From positions 8,304,361 to 8,368,360 of the forward strand of contig NC_091931.1 in NCBI RefSeq assembly GCF_041260155.1: 64,000 nucleotides of DNA, written 5' to 3'. Positions within the stretch are counted from its first letter, which is position 1. The number at the start of each line of letters is the position of its first letter. Below the pieces are notes generated by a model. That model worked only from the letters and a program-made list of their open reading frames with translations. It had not been told where the DNA came from and did no database searches. Positions 50,501-62,991 of this stretch are shown in pieces. Both the position numbers and the translations under genes were made by a program. This DNA comes from Ptychodera flava. Taxonomy: Eukaryota; Hemichordata; Enteropneusta; Ptychoderidae.

Positions 50501-53500
50501 GTAAACATGGTCAACCAAGGGGTGGAACATTTGATATTCAGGAGGGGGTAGGGGATAGAAGATTGATGAGGTAGCATTACTTTTTACCAGATCCCTTGTA
50601 CATTTTTCCCCACTCTTTATTTTTTCCCCACTCTCCCACCTTTTCTTTTTGTCAAGCCTTCTCTGGCTATTTTTTTTGTCAACATTTGATTATGTATGTA
50701 GAATCTGCTTGTCCCATTGTTATAGAAGTTGATATGCATGTTCCTAAAGATGACCTCCAGTACCTAAGTTGCAGACCTTATTTGCTTTTGTCATTCTTGT
50801 TTTCCTAGTTTAAATATTTCTTGAATTCACCAATTCAAACCGAATGTTAGCACACTGTCCTTGATGGCATTTTTTTTCACTTGTTGTGAATACAGGTGCT
50901 TCCCAGGGTTTGTGTGTTATCACCATTGTTGTTTTCTACTGTATATATACCAATGAAATGAAAATTCAAACTTCAGTTGTCAATTTGTTTAAATATGCTG
51001 ATGACATGGCACTTGTATGAATCCTTTTGAAAGAATAGTCACTCAACTAACAGATTCATTTCGACTATGTAGCGACCTTGCGAAAATGGTGTAAGTCAAG
51101 TTTACTGGAAGTGAATGTTGGTAGAACTAAAGAGCTAATCAGTACTAGGGGTTCTACTTTTGAACCGGTTGTAGTTAATTTGAAAGTCTGTTGAAATTGT
51201 TGAGTCTTTTAAATACTTAAAATTACAGATAGATAAACGGTTGAATTTCAGTGAAAATACTAATTACATAGATAAGAAGGCCATGCAGCGTATGTTTTTT
51301 GATGAGCTTGAGAAGTTTTGATGTTTGTCAGAGCGTGTTGGAAAAGGTCTATAAGAGCCTCGTAGAGAGTGTTCTCACTTTTAACATCACAGTGTGGCAC
51401 AGTAATTTGAGTGTCATCAATAGAAATAAACTCACACGTGTCGTAAACATGGCAGGAAAAATAATTGGCAAGAAACAAAAACAACTCTGTGATCTGTATA
51501 AAGTCGCCATTCGAAGAAAAGTCAATGCAATTGTCAGTGATACTTCTCACCCTTTACATTTACATTTTGAAAAGATGCCATCTGGACGGCGATACAGAGT
51601 ACCTGTAATTCGAAATATTGTTTTCAAAACATCGTTTGTTCAAAGTGCAATAGCTATACTAACCAAGCCTGTGTCCGTAGGAGACAGACATATTTCATTG
51701 TTCTTAAGGAGATAAAAACTATGTATATTTTTATATTTCACACTTAATGTTGTGATGTGTAATGTGTTTTTGGTGAAGCGAAAGGTAATTTTCCAGAATT
51801 GGACAAAAAAAAGTTATTCTTATCTTATCTTATCTTATTTTAATGAAGTACATGTATATCTTCATGTATAAAGTGGTTACCAAAGTGTCATAGTAGCTAG
51901 ATACAGCTTTCCGTGAACAGGTTTTGCTTTTTTTTCACATCAAGCCAACTCGATCAAAGTGATATATAACAAAAAACCCAACATATCAAACGTTCCTAAT
52001 ACCACAAAGATTTTTTAAAGGGAAAGAGTAGCAAAAGTTAGCAACTATTTATGGAAAATGATTCAGGACCCCTGTCAAATAGAAGCTAAATAAAAAGTTT
52101 TTTCCTGAACTTCCTACCCTGTTCACTAAAGACATACCGGTATACTGGGAAAGTGATATTTCCTATTTCATATGTCTGCATGCCAGCCATGACAGTGTTA
52201 TTTATACACAATGTTAATTGCATTCTTTAAGGCTGTCCTACATGTATAGGTGTACACATTGGCAAGATCCATAGCTTCACTGTTGAATTAGGGTAAACAT
52301 ACAGGTACTATACATGTACTTAGAAATCTTTTGTAAAAATTGACATTCTTTATCATTTTCATGTTCCAGGCACCTTGTGTATGACCTGGGTACCATATTG
52401 GCTGTTTGGTTCACTGTTCCTGCTGGTTGATGCCACTGGTAGACCAGCATTCATTTTAAAATACAAGGTACAACAAGACAAGAATGTACCTGTAAGTATT
52501 CATAGACCGAGTTTCAGTTTAACAGTTAATTCTGTTGGGGCAAATTTCAGCTCTAATGGTACGTGTACATGTAGAAGCATAACAAGCTTTACCTAATCAC
52601 CTTTTGAGATTCATGGCTTGTTTCCAATTGTATTGAGAAAATGAATTGACTCTTGCAGATTCAATAACCACTTGACTGTGCAAATGCCTTTCACTTGTAT
52701 CTGTTATCAGCTGCAATCAGACCCTTTGCTATCAAGCAATTTTAGCAGTGATGTACATACACCTCATTATTGGAATTGTTAATATTGTCATTCAGAATCT
52801 GCCAATGGCAGGGACATAATACAGTAATTGCAGAAACTTCAGTAGAGCTGGAAAGAAAGTGAATGTCGTAGATATGTTGGAGAATATTGATTATGTCTGT
52901 CACTGTACAGTGTGTCCTGAAATGAATGTACTTGGCCATCGGACACACTAAAGGTTCATTCATAAAGTAATGTGTTTATACACAAATTATAAATAATAAA
53001 CGCAGGAGTGACATGCAATAAAATATTTCTTTTTCATGTTCTCTTGCAAATAATGTGTAAATGAAGTAATCTTGGAAGATACCGGGGAATTAAAGTTTCA
53101 ATATGTTGTGATCTCATTCAGCCTGTGTAACAGTTATGTGATGGACACTTTCCATTTTCATTGCAGGTTGATCCAGTTCAGTTGCGCAAAGCAATTCTGA
53201 CTGTGTTGTTTAACCAGACCGTGATAACCGTACCCTTCATTTCAGCGTTCTATCCTCTGTTTCTGTGGAGAGGCATGGACTTCGGCAAGGAGCTGCCGAC
53301 CTTCCAGTGGGTCATTGTTGAATTGACTGTCTTCTCACTGGTGGAGGAGATTGGTTTCTACTACACACACAGGTAGCAATGGAACTCCTTCACATCACGC
53401 ATTCCATAAACATTTTTTATATGGGAATATTATGGGATGTAAGTCCCATGGGAATTCGACTCAAATTCTGCTTTGATGTTTTCAGTACTGCTGCAGTAGT

Positions 53501-55348
53501 AACATTCCATTGCCTTATCCAAATCTTGTTGCAATCCTACAGGACAGTTTTACTTCTGAGATATAAATTTGCAAGATTTTTGGATGGTGGAATGTTTTAC
53601 TGTTGTATGTACACAGTTGTTGAATAGTGGGTGAAAATGTGGACCATTTCTCTTTGTCAGTTGTGCTGCGAAAGCCACTGCCAACTGTAAGTCTTGCAGG
53701 TGCAGGTATACCCATTCTGTCACTCATGCATTAGCGTTCTCTTTATAGCATGAAATTGTACACTAGGTATTGGTCTGGCCTTAGTAGAAAGAAAAGTTTG
53801 AGCAATGCCAAAGTTGACTCAATAAGTTCAAGACTTCTCTCATGTGTTTACTCAGGCCTCATAAATTACAGTATTTGTGATCCAGCATATTTTCATATTA
53901 TTGAAATGACCCAGTTGACCACTGCCATCTTGCCCTTGGCTGTTGGTATTTACATGCATTTGGAATATGAACAGCTGCATAGCAATGTTACTGTTAGACA
54001 TTGCAGTGTTCACCTTCAAAAAAATTTTCCCATAAAAGATAACATCAATAATTTACTGATGTATGCAATGTATCATTGTCAAGAAGTGATTACTTCCGCT
54101 GATTAATTGTTAATATACTATTAATGTTCACTCATTGTATTTATGTCATGTTGTAATAAAATAGAAGAGCTAAGTATTATTATTTGTTAAACATGCATAT
54201 TCTTTCCAATTGCCAAAGTTCAATGAGTGTGTTTTTTATCATATGAAAAACTTCCTGCAACATTTGGCTTGTGATATTGATCTATGTATATGTGGTTTGA
54301 TTTCTAGATTAATGCATCATCCGTCCCTGTACAAGCACATTCACAAGGTTCACCATGAATGGACAGCTCCCATCAGTATCATATCGCTGTACTGCCACCC
54401 AGTGGAGCACATACTGTCCAACATGTTGCCACCACTGCTGGGACCACTGCTGATGGGATCTCACATCGCAACCACTTGGCTCTGGTTTATCATTGCACTG
54501 CTGTCTACCATTGTCGCTCACTGTGGCTACCACATGCCATTTCTACCCTCCCCTGAGGCTCATGACTTCCATCACCAAAAGTAAGTGCATTTTGTACCAA
54601 AACCTGCCTGTTTTTAATAATAATATATTTAAGTGTCAAAATCCACATAAAAAAATGTGATCAGAGACACTTAAATACTGTTACAGTTTTTAAAAAGTGA
54701 CCGTACAAAAGCGATGTTAAAAGTCTACAAAATTGAAATTTCGAATATAAAAAAATTAGAAACAATCACAACCTAAAAATTTAGTTGAAAAAATGCAAGT
54801 CTAAAAACTTAAGGTTGGTTTTGAGCAAACACTTAAAACTATTGAAGTATGAACATAAACGGATGTTCAGCGGAAGAGCGTTCCACAATTGGGAGCAGCA
54901 ACATTAAAAGCTCTGACCTCTGTCATTATATTTCTTAGATCGTACTCTAACCGAACACAACTTGAAACACAACTTATGTCTATGCAATGGGTACTGGCAA
55001 TCTTTTCTTTTTGGAAATGATTTTATAATTATATTATTGTTTCACATAATATTGGACCAATCAATTGATGTGCAATTGAAAGCAGTGTGGAAACTCTTGT
55101 TTATTGTAGCGATACTCAGTCTAAGGAACTAAACACAAGCAAGTTTTCATGATCATGAACGACTCTGTTTGTACAATTGACATTCTAGGTTTGTCAACAA
55201 CTTTGGTGTACTTGGTGTGTTGGATCGTCTGCACGGTACTGATAATCTATTCCGTGCCAGCAAAGCATATCAACGCCATTTCCTGCTGACTTCCACAACT
55301 CCAGTATCTCAGCAGTTCCCGGATAATCCAAAGAAGAAATCTCAGTAG
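41579..55348 (+). CDS. FAXDC2: Fatty acid hydroxylase domain-containing protein 2, six coding exons, 347 aa
   Basis: Coding exons 41579-41656, 47625-47829, 52370-52491, 53167-53372, 54308-54580 and 55189-55348; all introns are GT-AG and the phases agree (0,1,0,2,2). Member of the membrane di-iron fatty acid hydroxylase/sterol desaturase superfamily. Human FAXDC2 (about 333 aa) has been linked to sterol C4 processing and to megakaryocyte differentiation. Hydrophobic segments lie near residues 39-60, 99-116, 150-170 and 250-275, so it should be an ER membrane protein. Histidine boxes: HRLMHH (203-208), HKVHH (216-220), HPVEH (234-238), HCGYH (275-279) and HDFHH (289-293), all present. Conserved stretches include [33 protein letters not shown] and [13 protein letters not shown]. 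The N-terminal 26 residues (Pro-rich) are the least conserved. An acceptor just before the ATG implies an untranslated first exon upstream. No lesion is seen; the gene looks intact. Confidence 0.95.
41657..47624. other. FAXDC2 intron 1 (after coding exon 1)
   Basis: A 6.0-kb intron, donor CAG/GTTAGT and acceptor TTTCAG. AT-rich, with short poly-A and poly-C runs near 42265-42297 and scattered ACCGGTA and TACATGTA words. No exon, transposase or clear terminal repeat recognised in it. Confidence 0.55.
48175..48198. repeat. 24-bp perfect palindrome at the start of a repeat block
   Basis: CTCACATTGGTA and its exact reverse complement abut. It lies just before the ATGT microsatellite and the degenerate 130-155 bp repeats, so it may mark the left end of that block. 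Confidence 0.85.
48250..48358. repeat. (ATGT)n microsatellite
   Basis: About 27 clean copies of a tetranucleotide. The Met-Tyr-Val-Cys open frame over it is a repeat artefact. Confidence 0.98.
48360..50780 (+). repeat. Degenerate tandem repeat block, unit about 130-155 bp, in FAXDC2 intron 2
   Basis: A recurring phrase of the form GCTTTGAWATTTGGTATACAG + gTTCCTnAGGATGA appears near 48397, 48546, 48678, 48822, 48978 and 49132, spaced 132-156 bp. Weaker copies lie near 50040 and 50715. Between them come T-rich stretches with TTTTTGGTCAAAAA and TTCTCTGAAACC. Copies are strongly diverged. Around 49331 and 49674 a second phrase, GTCACCACGCT, is repeated, the first followed by the palindrome GTTTCCATGGAAAC. 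The block is non-coding and probably a mobile or satellite-derived repeat; I cannot name the family. Confidence 0.7.
50880..51841 (+). mobile_element. LINE (non-LTR retrotransposon) 3' fragment, 5'-truncated and decayed
   Basis: A reverse transcriptase piece is readable: [11 protein letters not shown], then [11 protein letters not shown] (50991-51014; the YADD catalytic box). The C-terminal part is open at 51299-51715 and contains [25 protein letters not shown]-rich [10 protein letters not shown], and [10 protein letters not shown] near the end, typical of CR1/L2/Rex1-like LINE tails. The copy ends in a (TTATC)n tail, 51816-51841. Between the YADD box and 51299 the frame carries stops and shifts, so the copy is dead. 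It lies in FAXDC2 intron 2 in the sense orientation. Confidence 0.8.
51842..52369. other. End of FAXDC2 intron 2
   Basis: AT-rich with an ACCGGTATACTGG word; acceptor TTCCAG at 52364-52369. Nothing else seen. Confidence 0.5.
52492..53166. other. FAXDC2 intron 3
   Basis: 675 bp, donor CCT/GTAAGT, acceptor ATTGCAG. No repeat or gene recognised. Confidence 0.6.
53373..54307. other. FAXDC2 intron 4
   Basis: 935 bp, donor AG/GTAGCA, which departs from consensus at +4 to +6, and acceptor TTTCTAG. The split Arg codon (AG|A) joins correctly to the HRLMHH box. Open frames inside have no known domain. Confidence 0.6.
54581..55188. other. FAXDC2 intron 5
   Basis: 608 bp, donor AA/GTAAGT, acceptor CATTCTAG. 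AT-rich, nothing else recognised. Confidence 0.6.
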
Positions 55349-55638
55349 AGGAAGATGTATCTGCCATACTGTTATTTTCAACGTAACTTCTGTCCTTTGA
55401 AAAATCATGTTCCATTCACTCAATGACATAAATACAACAGTTCATTTCTGATATGTAATGATTTAGGTAGTTTTGATACCAGTGAAGCCTAGGCCTTGCA
55501 TTAAAATTCAGAGAAGGTAACTGTGATGTCTAACAACTTCCAGCAAGTTGACAGTATATCTAGAATTGGATCAAAAGATTTCTTCTTATTCAATACTTGG
55601 GAACTAATATTTCACAAGTTTAACTCAGATGTTATGTG
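55349..55638 (+). other. FAXDC2 3' untranslated region, start
   Basis: Directly follows the TAG stop at 55346-55348. There is no AATAAA in this interval; the first such signals lie inside the next MITE (around 55765) or beyond, so the true 3' end is not resolved. Confidence 0.4.
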
Positions 55639-56037
55639 TTAAGGATGTACGAGCGGTAGGCGCGCGTGGAATTTGTTACTTCCCATAGGATTACATTGAA
55701 ATTTGCTGGAAAATCAATTTCTACTAATGTCATTTTCATGGAAATTTGCACAAAGCTCAGTCTAGAGAAATAAATAATAGTGATCAAATAAAATGATATG
55801 GTCACTGTGCTAACTTTTGAGATAAACAGCATTGAATTATTTCGTCCATAGAAAATGCATGCTGACTCAGCATTTTTTCTCATAAATGGCAAAATTCATG
55901 GTCATGTATCTCAAAAACGAGCGCGGTGACCCCTATATTTTATCACACAGTTTGATAATACTTACAAAGGAGAATCCAAAAATCGACAATTTAGAGAAAT
56001 GACATTACTTTTAATTTTACCGATCGTACATCCTTAA
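55639..56037. mobile_element. About 400-bp MITE with TTAA ends (TTAAGGATGTACGA)
   Basis: Left TTAAGGATGTACGAGCGGT pairs with the inverted right end TTAAGGATGTACGATCGGT, about 19 bp with one mismatch. TTAA on both sides is the expected target for piggyBac or Kolobok-type transposition; GGATGTAC tips fit neither textbook consensus closely. Non-coding. It lies in the FAXDC2 3' flank and could supply polyadenylation signals. Confidence 0.8.
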
Positions 56038-56469
56038 TTTGTACAACAAAACAGTCCCACATAGGTGTCACACCGATTCATGAATGTAATGTTTCAGATT
56101 TGATGTCCAGAGCCAGGTTTTGTGCCTTCCAAAGTAATAGTCAACTGCATTCCACTCTTATATGTCATTTCATTTCACAGTACATCTCCACTTCAAATGA
56201 GAGATTAAGTCACATGAAAATAGCAGTATCAATGCAGATAATCATGAACAACTCTGAATGACGTTTACCTCTTTCTACCCACCTCTTAATGGAACGACTC
56301 TGTCATTTTCAGTTGCACTGTTGGACCATTATACTAGCAATTGAGGGGGAAGAAAGGGTTTAGTGATGTGTCATGTTCAGTGTGTCAGACAAGCTTAGTG
56401 TTGGTTTATTTCATGATTTTCTTGTATTCTTGCAGCAAAGCATGGTGTTTTCACAGATCAGTGTGGTTA
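56038..56469. other. Spacer in the FAXDC2 3' flank
   Basis: No gene, repeat or regulatory site recognised. Confidence 0.4.
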
Positions 56470-57203
56470 GGGACCGTCTAAGATTGTCGCAGAAGTTCAA
56501 GAAACGAAATTTCTTCGTTTAGATCAAAACCCCCTCCCCCCCCCAAACGAAACTTCAAAAGTGCGAAATGTTCATGTCTGCCTGAGAGTACAATGTTGCA
56601 TTTTGCTATAGCTACTAAAGACGTATTCCCCTTGCCACATTACAATTAAAGTAAACGATCAGATTTGAGTACTAACAGGGCATTTTACCGCATAAAAGTT
56701 TCATTTTATTTTTACTTTTCCTTTTTGCATCTCTTGTGCTGTTGTTTGTCTTTGTGAACACGCAATTTTTACTTGGTAGGGGCGATAAATAAGCGAAAAA
56801 CTTTGACAAGGGGGCCCAGGCATGTTCAATCATATTGAACGACTATGACCAGGTGCATAACAGTGAGAATAAAGACATCTAGTGGTTAGAGCAGACGCTT
56901 ATAAATACACATTTAAAAAAAATGATACTTTTGTCTTTGTATAATTTGATGAATGAAATGTGTAGGATACAATGTTTCTATCGGTAAATTGTGTTTGGGG
57001 CACAAACGAGATGGAAACAGTTACAAATTTGTTGGCACGAGTGTGCAGTTTTTCTTTAATTTAAAATAAACACACGAAAACTTGTGATCACAAAATAAAA
57101 GTGCGAAAGTGAAGTTCACTAATTGAATGGAGGTCAAACCCCCTCCCCCCCTAAACGAATAAATTTCGCTTTTTGAACTTCTGCGACAATCTGAGACGGT
57201 CCC
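56470..57203. mobile_element. 734-bp PIF/Harbinger-type MITE (TTA target, GGGACCGTCT ends)
   Basis: The left end GGGACCGTCTAAGATTGTCG, then CAGAAGTTCA, matches the inverted right end GGGACCGTCTCAGATTGTCG, then CAGAAGTTCA, over about 55 bp, followed on both sides by a C-rich run and AAACGAA words. TTA flanks both sides (56467-56469 and 57204-57206). GGG ends and a 3-bp TWA target are typical of PIF/Harbinger. No transposase ORF. Confidence 0.85.
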
Positions 57204-57206
57204 TTA

Positions 57207-60200
57207 TGCAGTCCCTTGTTTTAAATACAACATTTTACTCTCACTAAAATTTGCCAAAATTGTAGATATTGGGTGCTGTGACATGATTATTACCGTATAA
57301 TAACTACTGTATTTTGATAATATTTGGGGTAAAATCACATCTTTCTGTTTGTAGTGACAAATGATGAATTAAAATTACAGTGCAGCATGTGTTAAGCCTC
57401 ACCACATTAAAATACATAAAATAATTTGGATGCTGAGCAGATGGGTTTAATATTTTACAAAATTTTGTCACAGAAGCATGCATTTAAATGTCAAGAAAGG
57501 AATGGCTGGTACAATTTGACAGTGAAATTTAATGAAAATACAATGAATACTTGTTATAACTATTGGCTGTGATCAAGGCAGTGTTTTATCCAAAACCATT
57601 GCCCACTGTTGAATTGATACAGTACAGCACCGTATTCATCTGGAGTGGTTTGATTTTAAACTTATCCATTTACAGATTTTAAACTGTTTCTAGTGTGCAG
57701 CTGAGTTGAAGTAGTTTAATATGTCTATTTATGTGTTAATGTACAGTCTTTGGTATTTTGTAAACTCTGTATTATTGAGAAGTGACATTTTTGTCTGCAA
57801 GGTTTTCACTTTTCAGTGTTAATATAAAGTCTTTGTAAGGGCATTCCAGAATGGCTAACCCATCAACCAGGCAATGTAATTGCTGACAATGCACCTTTGA
57901 AACACCGCTACTTTGAAACTAAAGTATACTCTACATGTATGTTGCAATTGTATTTTAAAACATTGTAACGAGTATAATTTCTATTTCTCTGCATTTTTTG
58001 TTGCCTATTGAGGTACTTTAGTTTCTTTATCCCAGGGAACAACCACAATTTACTTATTTCATCCTGAGTGACCAAATGAAAGACTTTGTAATTGATCAGT
58101 TTTGCTTTCAACTATCAGGTAAGCAAGTACCTCCTCAAGCCATCATAAATTACAGAAATTTCAAAGGTTTTGTAGGTTCCCATCGAGGTCCTTTTAGTTC
58201 ACACAGTACTTTATTCCATGACTGCAGGAGTGTCTGTACTTTTGAACATCAGATGCTCTTACCTGAGGGAATTTTTGTTGCACAAGCTTGCCATGAACCA
58301 CAAATACCCAGTTCTCACCATTAGAGCCAAATGGTATTCTTGTAGTATTGGATTCATAATGAAGGTTTTCTTACACTGTATGAATACCAGGAAGACTGTT
58401 ATTTGTACATTCTCAGTCCAAATAAAGGTAGAATGCGCCTCAGGGTCAGATATTCGGAATCACAAATTTTTACTATTCTCTTCTGGTCTACCGCATGGTT
58501 GGGGGAATCATTGTGAATCTCTTGGAGCTGTTAAAGTTTTCATCATCTCAAATTTGTGAAATCAAAAATTTTATTAACATAGGGATGGTGGACTTTTTGA
58601 ATTTCAAGTATTGGTAAATGTTGGGCACTTTTTTGCTACCAATACAGTACCAACATTTTCAAGGTGACCCCTTATTTCTATTCGTACTTTGATCAGAGAA
58701 TGGTTGAAAGTTTTGTTGAGGAAAGTTTGAAAAAAACTTGAAGTCGTTCAATTTTGAGGCGCATACTACCTTGAGCGATATCGCATTTTGGTTTCTTCTC
58801 ACTGTGAAGTACACCCTTATGTCTGATATGAAAAATGTTTTAAGATGGCTCATTGTTACCATGAAAAAGATGGGACCAAGTACTTCACTTAAATGACACT
58901 TTCAGGTTCTTTGTTCATTATTCATGACCAATGATTTCTTAAGTTTATTCCTCTTTTACATTGCTCCGAGCCCCTACACCAGTCAGGTGATAGAAATCAT
59001 GATCATCACCATACACATGATGTCTTGTAGAAAGACCTGTGATACAATAATATCGTTAATATGATGAGCAAGGTGCAGTGGTACATTTCCTTTCCACTGA
59101 AGTACCTGTATTTCACAATCACAGACCACATTTTCTTTTATTTAAACATTACTAAGTGCACAATCAATGCAACAACTGATATTTAACAATGGTGTTCTGA
59201 AATTTTCAAATTCAAACTTATTACTCGTCAAATTTAGGTGATCTCAGAGAACAGATGTATTTATATGTATGCGAATACTGAAAATATCGTCCCTATTTGT
59301 ATTTGTCGAGTTGGAAAATATTTATGTATTTGGTTAAAATGACAAACACATATATACATGTAAGATCATTGTAAAAAGTAGATGTGTGAAATAGGCATTC
59401 TCTTGTCAAAAACTATGAAAGCGCTCCATTTTGTAGCTGCCTCTGCAATTCATCTAAGAACATTTACATTTTTCTCACATAGAGCAGACACCACATTTGT
59501 ATCTGTTGACTTTCATTTACTGTAGTATTGAGGAAGACTAAAACTGCCTGGAGTCAATTCTTCAGTTCACTGCTGTTTTATTTGCCTTGAAAGAACTAGT
59601 GTTGCTTGTAAACACACGTAGTCAGCATGTCTATCATGTTTTTACAGTAAAGTAGTTGTACTACCTTTCCATCATAAGTTAATTGATGGTGCAAAACGGC
59701 TATTTCCAAAATTGTTCTAAAGACAAAGTTTTGTAAATTGCATGGCTTTGTCATAACATTTAATGACGGAGAAACTGAACAGACGTTACAAATAGCCTTT
59801 TATATATAAACAGGACAGGAATTCAAGGATATTTTCATGGGTATAATACCAGTGTTATTTTAAGGTCATGGAAGGTGGTGCCTTCTCCCTTGTTCTTAGA
59901 GACATGCTTTGAACCAAATAAAGTGAATTGGGGGAAGAAAGGGATGACTGGAAAGAGTTTCAACAGTGACACGCTAAAGAGTTCATCCTTAGTTTGTTGA
60001 GAATATCCATGACATTCATACAATTGCTACTTGTGAAAAGGGCTACCCCAATTGTGAGGGTCTGTAGAGATCAGGACTGGAGTGAAAGTTTGGTTTTCAA
60101 TGTGTATGAGTATGAGAATTTCAAATGTGTGCATTTTTTCATCATTGATATTTTGGAGTTCAATAAAAGTTTGTCCATTCTTGGTGAAAAGGTAATGGTT

Positions 60201-62991
60201 GTTGTGTGTTTTTGGGATGTGTAAATCAGAGACACACAGTGTGGTGACTTAAATGTTGCAAAGTTATGTACATATCTTTCACATTGTTTCCCCTTTTTCT
60301 GTCGTCACTTAGGTCAAAGATCAAAGAGGCCAGTGGTATTCTGATGTGTTTGTGTCTGTATGTGTGCAGGGAACATGTTTAATGCTGGCTAGCATACATC
60401 AACCCATTTGTGACACAAAGTACAGATGACAAAATATTACAAGCAAAGATAATGTTTCATAAAAATTGTTTATTGTCATAGATCCATCTGATTATTAATA
60501 CAGACAATATACAGGAAAAGACAGACTAAATTCAAAGTATAATGATAATGAATGCTGTTTCTATTGTTCCCATAGTTCTTTGATGTTATGACTAAAACTG
60601 TACAATATAGAACTTGGGAGGAAACTGGGTCAAATCGAACAAATGCACTCTCACATGAAAGAGGGCGCTTTCTATCGTTGACTTCAACACAGTTGTTTCA
60701 TGAGGTTGTAAAACAAAAGAATGAAAAATCTGTAAATAAAATACATTTGAGAAAAACTTCTTCGGTAAAAATAGAATAAAATGACAGAAAATGTTCAGGT
60801 GATACACTTATGTGTCTGACATTTTCTGATTGGTGAATTGAACACTGACTTGGGACAATTTGACCAATCAGTATTATGCAGAAAGTAAAAATGTGAAAAT
60901 AAAATCATATTGTTCGGCTTAGTGCCTGTCAGTTCACATCTTAGTACAGCTGCAACAGAAATCACACCCCATGTGGTATGGGTTAGGAAACATGATATTT
61001 CTAAAATGTTTGCACTACAAAGTGACTACACAACACCACAGAATCTTCCTACAATGAAATCTTTCTGTGAAAGATGTGTCAAAAGTTTTTTTTAAATACA
61101 TGTATCAATAATTGTTTTTTTGATGATGATATTTGATATCATAGGCAGCTAGATTTGATCTGACTATACAGAATGCAGTACACTTTGGTGTGACATTTGA
61201 CAGTAGTGTATAAACAACACATATTTTGCATTATCGTAACTAAAGCTGATGAGAAGTGAAAGCCGCTTATGTACAGCAAAGCCAGAACATGTGTCCTGAA
61301 AGACTTGAAGCAGCAAGCAATAATTCAGCCTCACGTTTTGCCTATAAACTGAACGACTGAATTTAAAAAGATGCTGAAAATACTGAGTATGTAAGTGTTT
61401 CCTCACATTTTACATTTTTTTTACTACACTAAATTTCTTTTTCTACATAACCTGTAACTCCTTTATTGGGAAGTATTTACAAAATGTGTTTAAATTTGCA
61501 GCGATACCTGTTGGTTTATAGAAGAATTTTATAATTTGACTTGGAATGGAATTGGGCTACACAGCACATGAAATTTGTCATTGCTTCCATCAAATTCAAT
61601 TGAAATTCACATGAAAGTCATGACAAACAGATGGAATATGTCACTAGGTATTATTAAAAACAAAATAATTTTGACACTAATTTTCTTTTCCTTTGAACTT
61701 AGTTTGGTGTCTACCAAACAAACGCTGTAATTTAAAACACAGCTTTTTCTTCTCAGTGTTAGAATCTAGATGCTATTTTAAGTATTTATATCTAATATGA
61801 AAAATGGGTGTTGCTACCCCCTGTGTCCGGCCAGCACATATGACAGATGTTATTACAGATGTACACCGGCTATTTTGTGTATTCTGTTAACATCAGAAGG
61901 ACAGGGCGTAATACAGACGGAAAGAAGCTTCCATTATTTCACATACATGCTATGTTCTATGCCAACCAGCAGCACAAAAGTTGTGACAAAGGAACATATA
62001 CATGTAACAAAAATACTCAAATTTTCAGAAATAATTAATAAAATATTACATTATCTATTTAAAAAAAAACATATTCTGATAGATTATTACGATACCCTGT
62101 GTGGTGAATTTGTGATAGTAAAACCACCGAGTGTGTATAGGCACTCACACACACAGCCTGACAAATGTTCATTTTGTCATTTTGTAATCACTGTGACAAA
62201 ATCTTTTTTCAGTGTTCAGTATTTCAAACGTAGGTGTCTTTAAAGATTGAAGTGCTAAATTGACACTGTCCATATCAATGCAACCCTTGAAATTCTCACG
62301 ATTACATATAGCCTTGTTAACTCATGAACATCTGTGTGATGAGTTGCCATGACAACTTGACAGGGAAAGGCTAATTACACTCAAGGAGGAAAGGTCCAAT
62401 AATATCAACACTATTAAAAGTATTGTCACTGAAATTATTTTGATCTCATAGACTGTATTTCTCCTACATGTACAATGTGTTTGTGTTTGATCATCTGAAG
62501 TTGAGAAAATTAAGCCATGGCTAACTGATCAATGACAGGTCAATTCCTTTCATTGTAATTAAACTTTGTCAAGTTCCACTCTTTGGGTCAACTTTGTCAA
62601 GTCTTCATGAAATCTGACTCTAAAATAAGTTACAAAACAGTAGATTATCAATGTAAAGCTTATATTTTAGCGTAGGGTTAAATATTCAATTATGTTTCTT
62701 CATCAGAATTGAAGACTAAGATCTCATTCGAGTTTGTCTTATTTGTCTCTTAAAATAAACAGTAAAATAATTATTATAACAGCACAAAATAATATAAATA
62801 TATTTTGCTGACACTTAATTTGTGCCTGATAAATGCAAGCTGCCATCTGTCCTGAAATTTGATTTTCCTTTTCTAATTTGCAAAGCTTTCCATATGTACT
62901 TTCCACAAAAATATATGTAAAATGATAAAATACTTAAAAAAATATTGTTTGTTTGTGACAAGGTCGCAAAGGGCAGTAAAAGGGAAGACCA
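57207..62991. other. Intergenic, no gene recognised
   Basis: About 5.8 kb of AT-rich sequence. Open frames reach 113-148 codons (58218-58559, 61797-62243) but show no domain, no compositional bias I trust and no convincing splice partners. Near 60828-60872 CTGATTGGT and ACCAATCAG form a short inverted pair. Alternative FAXDC2 polyadenylation signals (AATAAA words at about 58425 and 60161) exist but cannot be ranked. Confidence 0.4.

Noticed and set aside
58218-62243. Open frames of 113-148 codons downstream of FAXDC2
   Set aside because: No domains, no consistent splice sites, composition like the AT-rich flank.
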